This document shows positions 1-8,420 of a DNA stretch of 64,000 bases, one piece after another. A program made the translations under genes and the position numbers. Within the stretch, counting starts at the first letter, position 1. Every line of letters starts with the position of its first letter. Below the pieces are notes generated by a model. It did no database searches. It was not told where the DNA came from and saw only the letters and a list, made by a program, of their open reading frames with translations. Origin of the DNA: Acidimicrobiia bacterium (GTDB lineage: Bacteria > Actinomycetota > Acidimicrobiia > Acidimicrobiales > Aldehydirespiratoraceae); the NCBI GenBank assembly GCA_022819505.1, contig JAJEHD010000019.1, forward strand, positions 124,001 to 188,000, read 5' to 3'.

Positions 1-1277
1 GCCAGCGCGTCGACGATCGCGGCCGCGCCCTCGTCGATCTCGGCCTCGGTCACGTTGAGCATCGGGGTGATCCGGATCACGTTGCCGTAGAGGCCGCCCT
101 TGCCGACGAGCAGACCCTTCCGGCGGCACTCCTCGAGCACCTGGCCGGCCCGGGCCGCGTCGGGCTCGATCGAGCCGGGATGCACGAACTCCATGGCCTG
201 CATCAGTCCCCGGCCCCGCAGCTCGGCCACGAAGTCGCTGCTCTCCACCGCCGGGGTGAGCGCGTCCACCAGGCGCCGCCCCATGGCCAGCGCGTTGGCC
301 TGGAGGTCGTCCTCCAGCACCCGCCGCAGTGTGGCCCGGCCCGCGGCCGCCGACAGCGGGTTGCCGCCGAAGGTGGAGAACTGCAGCGCCCCGACCGAGT
401 CGAAGATCTCGGCCCGCCCCACCACGCCGGCCAGGGTGATGCCGTTGCCGACGCCCTTGGCGAAGGTGAGCATGTCGGGCACGATGCCGTGGGCCTCGTA
501 GCCCCAGAAGTGGTCGCCGGTGCGGCCCCAGCCGGTCTGCACCTCATCGGAGATGAACAGGATCCCGTGGGACGCCAGCACCTTCCCCATGGCTCCGAAG
601 AAGCCGTCGGGGGGCACCGCGAACCCGCCCACACCCTGGATGGGCTCGGCGATCATGGCGGCCACGTCCCCCGAGGTGGTCATGTCGATGAGCTGCACGA
701 GGTCGTCGACGCAGGCCGTGGTGTAGGCGTCGTCGTCGAGGTGGCGGAACGGGCTACGCAGCCGGTAGCCCCCCTGGACGAAGGTGACGTTGAGGCCGGT
801 GAGGCTGGTCGACGACCAGCTCCGGTGCGCAGTCACGGCCTGAGCCGAGAACGTGCGCCCGTGGTAGCTGTTGCGCATGGCCAGGATCTGGTTGGAGCCT
901 CGGTACACGGTGGCCATGAGCAGCGCGGCGTCGTTGGCCTCGCTCCCCGAAGGGGTGAAGAACACCCGGGCGTCGTCGATGCCCGACACCCGGGCCACGT
1001 CCTCGGCGAAGGCGATCATCGGCTCGCTCAAGTACAGCGTGGACGTGTGCATCACCTTGGCCGCCTGCTCCTGGACGGCGGCCACCACGCTGGGCTCGGC
1101 GTGGCCGATCATGGTGGTGAGCACCCCGCCGAAGAAATCGAGGTAGCGGCGGCCCTCGACGTCCCACACGTAGCTGCCCTGACCCATGTCGATCGACACC
1201 GGCTCGTCATGGAGCAGGTGCAGGAAGCTGGGCAGTGCCGAGGCGTAGCGCTCAGCCAGTTCAGCGTTGTTGGTCAT
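1..1277 (-). CDS. Class III (PLP) aminotransferase, C-terminus beyond the window edge
   Basis: This is a fold-type I PLP aminotransferase of class III (ornithine/GABA/AGXT2-like), which moves an amino group from an amine or omega-amino acid to a keto acid in the cytosol. The frame is open for about 425 codons from an ATG at 1277 and runs off the left edge, so the last residues are missing. Visible family motifs are the glycine/serine PLP-phosphate region (PSGSEAND), the ISDEVQTGWGRTG segment with the PLP-binding aspartate, and TFAKGVGNG with the Schiff-base lysine. AGXT2-like alanine-glyoxylate or pyruvate-dependent activity is the nearest guess, but the substrate cannot be read. It lies 75 bp downstream of a DAO-type oxidase on the same strand, so the two may work together on an amine. 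Confidence 0.88.
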   Translation of the reverse strand, partial: MTNNAELAERYASALPSFLHLLHDEPVSIDMGQGSYVWDVEGRRYLDFFGGVLTTMIGHAEPSVVAAVQEQAAKVMHTSTLYLSEPMIAFAEDVARVSGIDDARVFFTPSGSEANDAALLMATVYRGSNQILAMRNSYHGRTFSAQAVTAHRSWSSTSLTGLNVTFVQGGYRLRSPFRHLDDDAYTTACVDDLVQLIDMTTSGDVAAMIAEPIQGVGGFAVPPDGFFGAMGKVLASHGILFISDEVQTGWGRTGDHFWGYEAHGIVPDMLTFAKGVGNGITLAGVVGRAEIFDSVGALQFSTFGGNPLSAAAGRATLRRVLEDDLQANALAMGRRLVDALTPAVESSDFVAELRGRGLMQAMEFVHPGSIEPDAARAGQVLEECRRKGLLVGKGGLYGNVIRITPMLNVTEAEIDEGAAAIVDAL

Positions 1278-1352
1278 GGGCCAGATTATGCCCCGCGTCG
1301 TGCTATGTGTCCCGCGCCTTTCCGTCGATTCCTCCGCTCGACAGCCGCGGTG

Positions 1353-2753
1353 TCAGTCGTTGCGGATCTTGCGGGCTAGAGCGACCGCGGCCTTGGCTTC
1401 GCGGTTGGTGCGGTACTCGTAGATGTCGGCGCCGGCCATGAGCCAGCGGCTGCCCCGAACACCTAGCCAACGGAAGGGCTCCGGCTCCCAGCGTCGGTGC
1501 CGGACGCCGACCCACGGCAGGTCGACCCGCTCGGAGTCGGCGCCGCAGATCAGGTCGGCCAGAGTGCGCCCGGCCAGGTTCGACGGCGCCACCCCCTCCC
1601 CCACATAGCCGCCGGCACCGGCGGTGCCCGCGGCCCGGTCGAAGTGCACGAAGGGGGTCCAGTTGCGAGGCACGGCGAGCACACCGCCCCAGCGGTGGGT
1701 GATCCGCGCCTTCGACAGCGCGGGGAACAGGTCCACCAGGGTGCGGTGGATCCGCTCGTGGGAGCGGTGGTGCTGCTCGATGGCCGGGCTGATCCGCGAT
1801 CCGTACAGGTAGGGCACCCCGCGGCCGCCGAAGGCGATCCGGTCATCGGCGGTGCGCTGCCCGTAGATCACCATGTAGCGGTCGTCGGCGAACGTGGGCC
1901 GGTCGGCCAGGCCGATCTCGTCGAACACCGGCTGCGGCAGCGGCTCGGTGCCGATCATGAGCGAGTAGATGGGCAGCAGTTGCCGTTTCCGTCCCCGCAG
2001 GTCGCGGGTGTAGGCCTCGGTGGCCCGCACCACCACCTCGGCCCGCACCGTGCCCCGGTCGGTCAGCACCCGCCCGGGCTCTAGGGCCACCGCGGCGGTC
2101 TGCTCGTGGATCTTCGCGCCGTGGCGCTCCACTGCCTCGGCCAGGCCCCTCACCAGCCGGGCGGGGTCGACCGCCGCGCAGGGGGCGTAGAAGATGCCGC
2201 TGAGCACGCCGGTGGCCCGGCCGTGCTCACGGGCCTCCTCGGCGCCGAGCAGCCGGATCTCGTCGGTGTTGAGACCCAGCTCGTGCTCGTGGGCGACCTG
2301 GGCGGCTTGGCGCGTCGCCTGTGCGGCGTTGCGGGCCCAGCGGATGACGCCTCCCTTGTGGTAGCCGCATTCGATCCCCTCGCCACTCGTCACCCGGCCG
2401 ATCTCGTCGACGCTGTCGAAGATGGCCCGGGCGAGGCGCAGCGAGGCGGGCAGGTCGGCGAGCGCCGCGTACTTCTGGATGCCCGCGGCCAGCTCGCCGA
2501 TGGCCCAGCCGCCGTTGCGGCCCGAGGCCCCGAAGCCGCAGATATCGCGCTCGATCACCCTCACCCGCAGCGTCGGGTCGAGCTGTCGCAGGTAGTACGC
2601 GGTCCACAGTCCGGTGAACCCGCCGCCGACTATGGCCACGTCGGTGTCGGCGTCGCCTTCGAGCGCCGGCCTGGGCTCGAGCGATCCGGGGTACGTGTCG
2701 AGCCACATCGACCGGGCGCGGTATCGGGCCTCGGAGGCCTGACCGGGGGGCAT
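1353..2753 (-). CDS. FAD-dependent DAO-family oxidoreductase
   Basis: This is a flavin amine/amino-acid oxidase of the DAO family (gamma-glutamylputrescine oxidase and glycine oxidase relatives). The N-terminal dinucleotide-binding motif VGGGFTG lies near residues 42-48, followed by the SGRNGGW segment that is common in this branch. The C-terminal part has the FAD-contacting GYVGEGVAPSNLAGRTLADL segment. An open frame continues upstream to 2816 but runs into the hairpin repeat, so I chose the ATG at 2753 (466 aa); an ATG at 2708 is also possible. The class III aminotransferase follows downstream on the same strand. The amine substrate is unknown. Confidence 0.85.
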   Translation of the reverse strand: MPPGQASEARYRARSMWLDTYPGSLEPRPALEGDADTDVAIVGGGFTGLWTAYYLRQLDPTLRVRVIERDICGFGASGRNGGWAIGELAAGIQKYAALADLPASLRLARAIFDSVDEIGRVTSGEGIECGYHKGGVIRWARNAAQATRQAAQVAHEHELGLNTDEIRLLGAEEAREHGRATGVLSGIFYAPCAAVDPARLVRGLAEAVERHGAKIHEQTAAVALEPGRVLTDRGTVRAEVVVRATEAYTRDLRGRKRQLLPIYSLMIGTEPLPQPVFDEIGLADRPTFADDRYMVIYGQRTADDRIAFGGRGVPYLYGSRISPAIEQHHRSHERIHRTLVDLFPALSKARITHRWGGVLAVPRNWTPFVHFDRAAGTAGAGGYVGEGVAPSNLAGRTLADLICGADSERVDLPWVGVRHRRWEPEPFRWLGVRGSRWLMAGADIYEYRTNREAKAAVALARKIRND

Positions 2754-2782
2754 CCCGGTACTGTACGCCCGCCACGGTGCCG

Positions 2783-2828
2783 GGAACTGGCAGCAATATG
2801 CACGCCATCCGTGCACAGCGCTGCCAAT
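2783..2828. repeat. Hairpin repeat family H, copy 1
   Basis: An imperfect 46-bp palindrome: outer arms TGGCAGC/GCTGCCA, inner arms TGCACG/CGTGCA, with a 5-base apical loop CCATC. It is followed 71 bp later by a second copy. The same unit appears as a doublet near 50.05 kb with conserved arms and changed loops. Confidence 0.85.
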
Positions 2829-2853
2829 CCCAGCCTGTCATCCCGCCCCACCC

Positions 2854-2901
2854 GGAACTGGCAGCAATATGCACGCCATCCGTGCACAGCGCTGCCAATT
2901 C
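2854..2901. repeat. Hairpin repeat family H, copy 2
   Basis: Second unit of the doublet. The outer arms GAACTGGCAGC/GCTGCCAATTC pair over 11 positions with one C-A mismatch; the inner arms TGCACG/CGTGCA are perfect. It lies just beyond the stop codon of the PIN toxin gene and upstream of the DAO oxidase. No U-tract follows, so a simple intrinsic terminator is not obvious. Confidence 0.85.
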
Positions 2902-2909
2902 GCCGGGAG

Positions 2910-3278
2910 TCAGCGGACTTGGACGATCCGGGCCGAGGAGCCCCAGGACTTGTCGGCAGTGAACACCTCGGCGTCGAGGCGCTCGCCCAAGGCCAGGCAG
3001 AGTCGATCGGCGAGCGAGAGGCCCTCGCCTCGCCGCCAGCGACGGGCGGCCCACTCGGCGTCGTCGCTGATCACCGGCTCAACCTGCACCCCGTAGCTCT
3101 CCAGCAGGGCTCGGGCCTGATCCCAGTCGCGGTCCGCACCCAGCACGCGCTGCGCGACCTCCGACCAGTTCGCCGCGCCACACCTCGGATCCTCGGCCAG
3201 TGCGCCCTCGACCGTGTCGGCGCCGTCCTCACCCAGCAGGAACGCCAGGATCGCCGAGGCGTCAAACACCGAGGTCAC
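2910..3278 (-). CDS. PIN-domain toxin (VapC-like)
   Basis: A 122-aa PIN-domain protein, expected to be the Mg2+-dependent ribonuclease toxin of a type II toxin-antitoxin pair. Acidic residues in the typical places are D6 (FDASAI), E40 (NWSEV), D91 (SLADRLCLA) and D109 (TADK). Its start overlaps the end of the upstream AbrB-type antitoxin gene by 4 bp (ATGA), so the pair is translationally coupled with the antitoxin first. The target RNA is unknown. Confidence 0.9.
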   Translation of the reverse strand: MTSVFDASAILAFLLGEDGADTVEGALAEDPRCGAANWSEVAQRVLGADRDWDQARALLESYGVQVEPVISDDAEWAARRWRRGEGLSLADRLCLALGERLDAEVFTADKSWGSSARIVQVR

Positions 3279-3535
3279 CCGGCATCCCCGCTCTCTGCGT
3301 CCTCGATCGCGGCCGCCCTGCGCCGGCCGGCCAGAAGCTGCTCCACCAAGTCCAGCCCCTTCAGATCATTGCGAACCCGATCCCGAAGCTGCTTACGGGT
3401 TAGCAGGACCAGGCCGTCCGATGACTCCACGAGCACCATCGGCGATCCGGCAACCAGCCCAGCGCGCTCCCGGACTGCGGCCGGCACCACGATCCGGCCT
3501 CGATCTCCCATTGCAACTATATGTGTCCCACTCAT
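3275..3535 (-). CDS. AbrB/MazE-type swapped-hairpin antitoxin
   Basis: An 86-aa protein whose N-terminus (MGDRGRIVVPAAVRERAGL) is a SpoVT/AbrB swapped-hairpin DNA-binding domain; the C-terminal half should bind and neutralise the PIN toxin encoded next. ATG at 3535 is used; a second ATG 24 bp downstream at 3511 would leave just the AbrB core. No Shine-Dalgarno is visible, and a TATTCT -10-like hexamer lies about 7 bp before the ATG, so the mRNA may be leaderless. The gene probably represses its own promoter, as is usual for this family. Confidence 0.87.
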   Translation of the reverse strand: MSGTHIVAMGDRGRIVVPAAVRERAGLVAGSPMVLVESSDGLVLLTRKQLRDRVRNDLKGLDLVEQLLAGRRRAAAIEDAESGDAG

Positions 3536-3637
3536 GCATTAAGAATACCACTCAGCTAGTACGTCTGGGAAGCGGTGCGTCGCCCGAAACCGCGGGCCGG
3601 GCTTCGACGGCTTGGGTGCCAGCGCTAGCCTGCGGGC

Positions 3638-4753
3638 ATGCGACGGCCGCCGATCAGGCACCTTGACCTGGCTGGATCGCCCGAAGCGATGGGTCACACC
3701 CACGGTCGGGCCCACGCTGATGAGATCCGCCGCTACGCCCACGACCGGGTGGATCTCGTGGCCGCCGGACTGTGGAGCGGCGGACCGCTGGAGCGGGGCG
3801 TGGTGCTGGAGTTGGCCGAGGCCTGCCTGCCGGCCCAGGAGGCCTTCTCACCCAGCCTGCACGCCGAGATGCTTGCCATGGCGGACGCGGCCGGCATTAC
3901 CCCGGCCGAAGCAGTGGTGGTGGGCGGCTTCACCGACTTCGTGGACACCGTCCGGGCCATCTCGGGCGGCACCCACCCACCGGAGACGGTCGAGGACGAC
4001 TGCACCGCCTTCGTGGTGCCGGACAGCCGGGCCGAGGGAGCCGGCTTCGTGGGTCAGACGTGGGACATGCACGACGCCGCCACCGACCATGTGGTGCTGG
4101 CCCGCCTGCGCCCCGACACCGGTCCCGACGCGCTGGTGTTCACCACCGTCGGGTGCCTGGGCCAGATCGGCATGAACTCCGCCGGGGTCTGCGTGGGCAT
4201 CAACAACCTCACCGGCAACGACGGCCGCTTCGGGGTGATGTGGCCCACCGTCATCCGCGAGATGCTGGCCCAGGCCACCGCGGCCGAAGCACTGGACGTG
4301 CTGCTGGGAGCCGACCTGGCCGGCGCCCACAACTACCTGATCCTCGACGCCGAGGGTCGGGGGTTCAACGTCGAGGCCATGCCGTCGGCCCGTCCCGTTC
4401 AGGCTCTCGACGGCACGCCGCTGGCGCACACCAACCACGTCACCCACCCCGCGGCCGCCCCCTTCGAGGGCGAGCGGGACGCAGAGGTCATGGCCAACTC
4501 GCGCCTCCGCCTGGAACTGGCCAACGCCCTGCTGTCCGACGCGGGCCGGCCGATCGACGCCGAGCGGCTCATGGAGATCACCCGCGAGCCCACCGCCATC
4601 TGCCGCTGGCCCGACCCCAAGTACCGGGTCGAGTCGAGCGGCGCGGTGATCATGCGGCCCCGCACCGGCGACCTCTGGGCGTGCTGGGGCCAGCCCGCCG
4701 ACAACGACTACCAGCACTTCTCGCTGACACCCGCCGCGGCCCGGGGCGCCTGA
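3638..4753 (+). CDS. C45-family peptidase / acyl-CoA:6-APA acyltransferase-like Ntn hydrolase
   Basis: A 371-aa protein of the peptidase C45 / isopenicillin N acyltransferase family, which are Ntn hydrolases that cleave themselves before a cysteine that becomes the N-terminal nucleophile. The likely nucleophile is C122 in the segment EDDCTAF. Other family features are the N-terminal GSPEAMGHTHG segment, the GLCIG-like stretch GVCVGINNLTG and the NHYL-like motif TNHVTHP. In bacteria these enzymes hydrolyse or transfer acyl groups on small amides or N-acyl amino acids; the substrate is unknown. The GNAT gene starts 16 bp downstream on the same strand. Confidence 0.82.
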   Translation: MRRPPIRHLDLAGSPEAMGHTHGRAHADEIRRYAHDRVDLVAAGLWSGGPLERGVVLELAEACLPAQEAFSPSLHAEMLAMADAAGITPAEAVVVGGFTDFVDTVRAISGGTHPPETVEDDCTAFVVPDSRAEGAGFVGQTWDMHDAATDHVVLARLRPDTGPDALVFTTVGCLGQIGMNSAGVCVGINNLTGNDGRFGVMWPTVIREMLAQATAAEALDVLLGADLAGAHNYLILDAEGRGFNVEAMPSARPVQALDGTPLAHTNHVTHPAAAPFEGERDAEVMANSRLRLELANALLSDAGRPIDAERLMEITREPTAICRWPDPKYRVESSGAVIMRPRTGDLWACWGQPADNDYQHFSLTPAAARGA

Positions 4754-4769
4754 ACCAGAACCGACGGCC

Positions 4770-5402
4770 ATGGGCGAGCTGACCTACACGACCATCCGGG
4801 CCGAGTGGGCCGAGGCGCTCGAGCACATCGAGCACACCGCGTTCCCGACCGCCGACCGGGAAGACCTCTACTGGGCCGACGAGCTGAGGGCCCTGGCCCG
4901 GGAGTTCGGCGAGGGCGGCGTGGTCGTGCTCGACGGCGACGCGCCGGTGGCCATGGGGCTGGGAATCCGGGTCGACTTCGACTTCAGCCATACCCAGCAC
5001 TCGATCCGCGACCTGGTCGGCACCGGCGGCGGCACCGGCCACGTGCCCGACGGCGCGTGGTACTACGGGACCAGCATCGCGGTGCTGCCCGAATACCGCC
5101 GCCGGGGCATCGGCCGGCGCCTCTACGACATGCGCAAGCAGATCTGCCGGGACCTCAACCTGGCCGGCATAGTGGCCGGCGGTGTAATCCCCGGCTACGC
5201 CGACCACAAGCATGAGATATCGGCCGCCGACTACGTGGCCAAGGTGTCGGCCGGAGAGCTGTACGACGCCACGCTGACCATGCAGATCGCCAACGGCTTC
5301 GAGGCCCGGGGCGTGATCGCCGACTACATCACCGACCCCGCGGTCGACAGCTGGGCGTCACTGATCGTCTGGGAGAACCCCGACTACAACCCGGACGCCT
5401 GA
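4770..5402 (+). CDS. GNAT-family N-acetyltransferase
   Basis: A 210-aa acyltransferase of the GNAT fold. The acetyl-CoA pyrophosphate-binding signature appears as RRRGIGRRLYD around residues 110-120, preceded by the beta-4 strand YYGTSIAVLPEY. It is probably co-transcribed with the C45-type hydrolase upstream. An acyltransferase beside an N-acyl hydrolase suggests they act on related acylated amines, but no substrate can be read from the sequence. Confidence 0.85.
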   Translation: MGELTYTTIRAEWAEALEHIEHTAFPTADREDLYWADELRALAREFGEGGVVVLDGDAPVAMGLGIRVDFDFSHTQHSIRDLVGTGGGTGHVPDGAWYYGTSIAVLPEYRRRGIGRRLYDMRKQICRDLNLAGIVAGGVIPGYADHKHEISAADYVAKVSAGELYDATLTMQIANGFEARGVIADYITDPAVDSWASLIVWENPDYNPDA

Positions 5403-5411
5403 CATTCGGCG

Positions 5412-5452
5412 GCCGGCTCTCCCCTAACCGACTCCAGGTCGGGCAAGCCGGC
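5412..5452. terminator. Nested inverted repeat between convergent genes, probable bidirectional terminator
   Basis: Outer arms GCCGGCT (5412-5418) and AGCCGGC (5446-5452) enclose inner arms CCGAC (5428-5432) and GTCGG (5438-5442). The structure lies between the stop codons of the GNAT gene and of the ThrH-like gene, which converge. There is no T-run, which is common for terminators in GC-rich actinobacteria. Confidence 0.6.
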
Positions 5453-5457
5453 TGCGG

Positions 5458-6069
5458 TCACTGCTCGCCGGTCAGCAGGTCAAGAAGCTCGTCGTAGGCG
5501 GTGCAGGCGGGATACTGCGGATACTCGGACCGCACGTTGGCCGGCGCCCGGAACAGCACGCCGGCGTCGGCTGCGGCCAGCATGGTCATGTCGTTGTAGG
5601 AATCGCCGACCGCCACCACCCGGTAGTTGAGCGAGCGGAAGGCATCGACGGCCTTCGCCTTCTGGTCGGGAAGCCGCAGCCGGTAGTCGGTGAGGCGGTC
5701 GTCCTCCACCACGAGCGTGTGGCACAGCAGCAGGGGCCAGCCCAGCTGGGCCATCAACGGGCGACCGAACTGCTCGAAGGTGTCCGACAGCAGCACCACC
5801 GGCATGCGCGACTGGAGCTCGCGCAGGAAGTCGAGCGCGCCGTCGAGGGGGGCGAGACCCTCGACGACCTCCATGATCGTCGTCATCCTGACGCTGGCTG
5901 CGTCGAGGGCCTCGATCCTGCTCTTCATCAGCACGTCGTAGTCGGGCTCGTCCCGGGTGGTGCGGCGCAGGAAGTCGATGCCGGTGCGCTCAGCCACCGC
6001 GATCCACACCTCGGGCGTGAGCACGCCCTCCACGTCGAGCACGGCCAGGCACTGGCGCGGGGAGGGCAC
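5458..6069 (-). CDS. thrH: ThrH-like phosphoserine phosphatase / homoserine phosphotransferase
   Basis: A HAD-superfamily enzyme closely resembling ThrH, which removes phosphate from phosphoserine and can pass it to homoserine. HAD motif I is LDVEGV (D12 and E14 counted from the GTG), motif II is VVLLSDTFEQF and the last acidic motif is VGDSYNDMTML. The ThrH segment TTRDEPDYDVLMKSRI is also recognisable. The open frame extends upstream into the VOC gene, but the domain and the 203-aa length (ThrH is about 205 aa) place the start at GTG 6069, which overlaps the VOC stop as TAGTG. The two genes are therefore translationally coupled. Confidence 0.87.
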   Translation of the reverse strand: MPSPRQCLAVLDVEGVLTPEVWIAVAERTGIDFLRRTTRDEPDYDVLMKSRIEALDAASVRMTTIMEVVEGLAPLDGALDFLRELQSRMPVVLLSDTFEQFGRPLMAQLGWPLLLCHTLVVEDDRLTDYRLRLPDQKAKAVDAFRSLNYRVVAVGDSYNDMTMLAAADAGVLFRAPANVRSEYPQYPACTAYDELLDLLTGEQ

Positions 6070-6533
6070 TAGTGCTCGGACCCCTCCATCATCGCGGCAG
6101 CGCGCCGGTCGAGTTCCTCGTCGTCCACGTCCTCGATGTGGGTGTGCACGCTCCACTTGTGCCCCCATGGGTCCAGGAACTGGCCCATGCGGTCACCGTA
6201 GAACTGATCCTCGACGGGGCTCAGCTCCGTGGCCCCGGCCGCCAGCGCGGCGGCGAAGGTCGCGTCGCAGTCTTCGACGTTCACGGCCATCGACACAGGC
6301 GTCCCGCCGAGGGTCTTGGGGCCGACCACGCCCATTTCGGGCCACTCGTCGGACAGCATCACCAACGAGTCACCGAGGCGCAGCTCGCAATGGCCGATGC
6401 GACCGGCGAAGGTCATGCGGCGACTCTCGGTGAGGCCGAGCACTCCCGTGTAGAAGTCGATTGCCTCGGCGGCACCGTCAACGCACAGGTACACGCTGAT
6501 CCTCGGATAGTCGTCAGGGATGGGGTTGACCAT
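6069..6533 (-). CDS. VOC / PhnB-like glyoxalase-fold protein
   Basis: A 154-aa vicinal-oxygen-chelate fold protein, closest to PhnB/glyoxalase-like proteins. It has one beta-alpha-beta-beta-beta repeat pair beginning RISVYLCVDGAAEAIDFY and ending DPWGHKWSVHTH. The ATG at 6533 is preferred over the longer frame because a GGAAGGA ribosome site sits about 7 bases upstream. The C-terminal tail is acidic. Many PhnB-like proteins have no known substrate, so only the fold is called. Confidence 0.8.
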   Translation of the reverse strand: MVNPIPDDYPRISVYLCVDGAAEAIDFYTGVLGLTESRRMTFAGRIGHCELRLGDSLVMLSDEWPEMGVVGPKTLGGTPVSMAVNVEDCDATFAAALAAGATELSPVEDQFYGDRMGQFLDPWGHKWSVHTHIEDVDDEELDRRAAAMMEGSEH

Positions 6534-6687
6534 GGAGTTGTTCCTTCCGGTATGCGGTCGGCAGGAGCCCGGCGGGTCCATCCGTCCGTGTCGGCCCTGC
6601 ATTATCGCCGGACTGCGGCCGACTCGCCCACCTCCGGGCGCAGCCAGCGGTCCACCTCGCCATCGTGCCAGCGAGTGTCTGCCCCGG

Positions 6688-7020
6688 TCAGGCCTCCACC
6701 ATGGCGATCAGCTCTTCGTCGCTGGGGATCTCGACGCCGGGCACGTAGTAGGTGTAGAGGCTGGCGATCACCTCGCCGAGCCCCGAGTCGTCGCCGGCGG
6801 CCAGCTCGGCGGTGATCACCGAGCCGTGTATGTGGATCGACGACAGCTTGCCGGTGGCCAGCATCCGGCGGGCCAGCTCATCGGAGGGGCGGTCGCCGAG
6901 GATCTCCTCCCCGGCCCGGTAGCGCTCGTGACCCATGCCGGTGAGGGTCCGGTTCAGCTCGAACCGCACGAGTCCGGGCCGGGGCGACGAGGTGCGCAGG
7001 AAGGTGACGGGCTGGCCCAT
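6688..7020 (-). CDS. Conserved hypothetical protein, small acidic alpha/beta
   Basis: A 110-aa acidic protein I cannot assign with confidence. It begins with a beta-rich segment (PVTFLRTSSPRPGLVRFELNR) and continues with RPSDELARRMLATG and SSIHIHGSVITAELA, a helix-strand order loosely like the Nfu/NifU N-terminal domain. It ends DEELIAMVEA. It lies 12 bp downstream of the RNase HII gene on the same strand, so it is probably in the same transcript. Confidence 0.6.
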   Translation of the reverse strand: MGQPVTFLRTSSPRPGLVRFELNRTLTGMGHERYRAGEEILGDRPSDELARRMLATGKLSSIHIHGSVITAELAAGDDSGLGEVIASLYTYYVPGVEIPSDEELIAMVEA

Positions 7021-7032
7021 GGCGACTGCAGG

Positions 7033-7842
7033 CTACAGCCCGCCGTTCGCCGCGGCTGCACCCCCAGCTGCAGGATCGAACAGCCGGGGCTCGGTGTCGT
7101 CGCACGGCGGGTGCAGGCGCGGGACGCCGCTCCAGCGCAAATCGTCCATGAACACCCAACGCCGGCGGTGGATGGCGCACGGGCCCCAGGCGGCCAGCGC
7201 GGCGATGTGGCGGGGACACGGATAGCCCTTGTTGGACGCGAACCAGTACGCCGGGTAGCGCTGGGCGGCTTCGACCATGAGGCGGTCGCGGGTGACCTTG
7301 GCCACCACCGACGCGGCCGCGATGGAGAGGCTCGACGCGTCGCCCCTCACTATGGTGGTCACGTCCGGTCCGTTGTCATCGTCCGCTCCGGTTCGGTCGG
7401 GCTCCGCGGAGCCATCGGGGCGCGGCTTCAGGAAGTTCCAGGACCCGTCCACCAGGACGTGGTCGACATCCAGTCCCAGGCCGTCGACGGCCCGGCGAGC
7501 CGCGACCCGCTGTGCGTCGGCCATGCCCAGCTCGGCGCACTCGGTCACGGTGGCGTGGCCCACCGACACGGCCCGGGCCCAGTCCCGGATGCGGTCGTGC
7601 AGCACCTCGCGCTCGGAGGCGTTGAGCATCTTGGAGTCGCGCACCTTGTAGATCCGGGTGTCGGGGTCGGCGACCACGGCCGCCACCGTGAGCGGCCCGG
7701 CCCACGATCCTCGGCCCACCTCGTCCACTCCGGCCACGACGTCGGCGCCGCCGGACCACAGGCTGCGCTCCACCCGCAGCCCCGGGGCGCGACCCCGCAG
7801 GGCGCGCCGCAGCGGGGCGGCGGCGGAGGCAGTGTTGGCCAT
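7033..7842 (-). CDS. rnhB: Ribonuclease HII
   Basis: RNase HII cuts the RNA strand of RNA-DNA hybrids and starts removal of single misincorporated ribonucleotides. The hallmark AGVDEVGRGSWAGPL carries the first two acidic residues at D40 and E41; VLVDGSWNF and the later SLSIAAASVVAKVTRD segment are the other core motifs. The 269-aa length is slightly longer than usual (about 200-250 aa) because of an Asp/Pro-rich insert after the VDG strand. This is housekeeping and probably marks the edge of the accessory cluster to its right. Confidence 0.93.
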   Translation of the reverse strand: MANTASAAAPLRRALRGRAPGLRVERSLWSGGADVVAGVDEVGRGSWAGPLTVAAVVADPDTRIYKVRDSKMLNASEREVLHDRIRDWARAVSVGHATVTECAELGMADAQRVAARRAVDGLGLDVDHVLVDGSWNFLKPRPDGSAEPDRTGADDDNGPDVTTIVRGDASSLSIAAASVVAKVTRDRLMVEAAQRYPAYWFASNKGYPCPRHIAALAAWGPCAIHRRRWVFMDDLRWSGVPRLHPPCDDTEPRLFDPAAGGAAAANGGL

Positions 7843-7877
7843 CGGCGCGACCGTAGCCGCGCCGGGTCAGGTCTTCG

Positions 7878-8366
7878 CTAGAGGGTCCAGGTGGAGAGGA
7901 CCAGGGCCCTGTCGCGCCAGGCCTGGATGTTGGCGTCGAGGACGTCAAGCGGGTTGAAGGGGGTCACGCCCTCCATCACGTCGTCCTCGCGCATGCCGTA
8001 GAGCGCGCCCATGGCGAAGCGGCAGCAGTACACCGTCGCGCCCTCGTTGATGAGGGTCTGGAGCTGGCGGTTGTACCCGAGGTTGCCGGGGAAGCCCTCC
8101 TGGCCGACGGCCGGGTAGCCGCGGGCGGCGTTGGCCATGAGCACGGCCGGGCCGTACAGCACGAACGTCAGCTTGAAGCCCTTGCGCTGCAGGCGGGTGG
8201 CGGTGAGCATGTTCACCAAGCCGACCGAGCCCTCGAAGGGCACGGTGTGCATGAACACGTACGCCTGGTCGCCCTCCTCAGCCTTGTAATCGGGGAAGAC
8301 CTTCTCCTCGATGTTGTGCATGACGTCGCCCTCTTGGGGCGGCGGGATGGTCACTGTCTTTGGCAT
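7878..8366 (-). CDS. MSMEG_0572/Sll0783-family nitrogen starvation response protein
   Basis: A 162-aa DsrE-like protein that I recognise as the MSMEG_0572/Sll0783 family, found in Nit1C clusters beside the Nit1 nitrilase. Family features are the opening TIPPPQEGDVMHNIEEKVFPDY, then YVFMHTVPFEGSVGL, VYCCRFAMGALYGMR and the ending STWTL. Its biochemical role is unknown; in Synechocystis and mycobacteria the family responds to nitrogen starvation. A strong AAGGAGG ribosome site precedes the ATG, and before it lies a tandem 9-bp repeat (CATCGACAA twice). It is the last gene of a short operon with the 86-aa protein and the flavoenzyme. Confidence 0.87.
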   Translation of the reverse strand: MPKTVTIPPPQEGDVMHNIEEKVFPDYKAEEGDQAYVFMHTVPFEGSVGLVNMLTATRLQRKGFKLTFVLYGPAVLMANAARGYPAVGQEGFPGNLGYNRQLQTLINEGATVYCCRFAMGALYGMREDDVMEGVTPFNPLDVLDANIQAWRDRALVLSTWTL

Positions 8367-8420
8367 TTCGCCTCCTTGTTGTCGATGTTGTCGATGTCTG
8401 GATCGGTTGCGGATCGGGTC

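Noticed and set aside
2783..2901. The hairpin doublet as a CRISPR array
   Set aside because: There are only two units per locus, the units are themselves palindromic and no cas gene is near.
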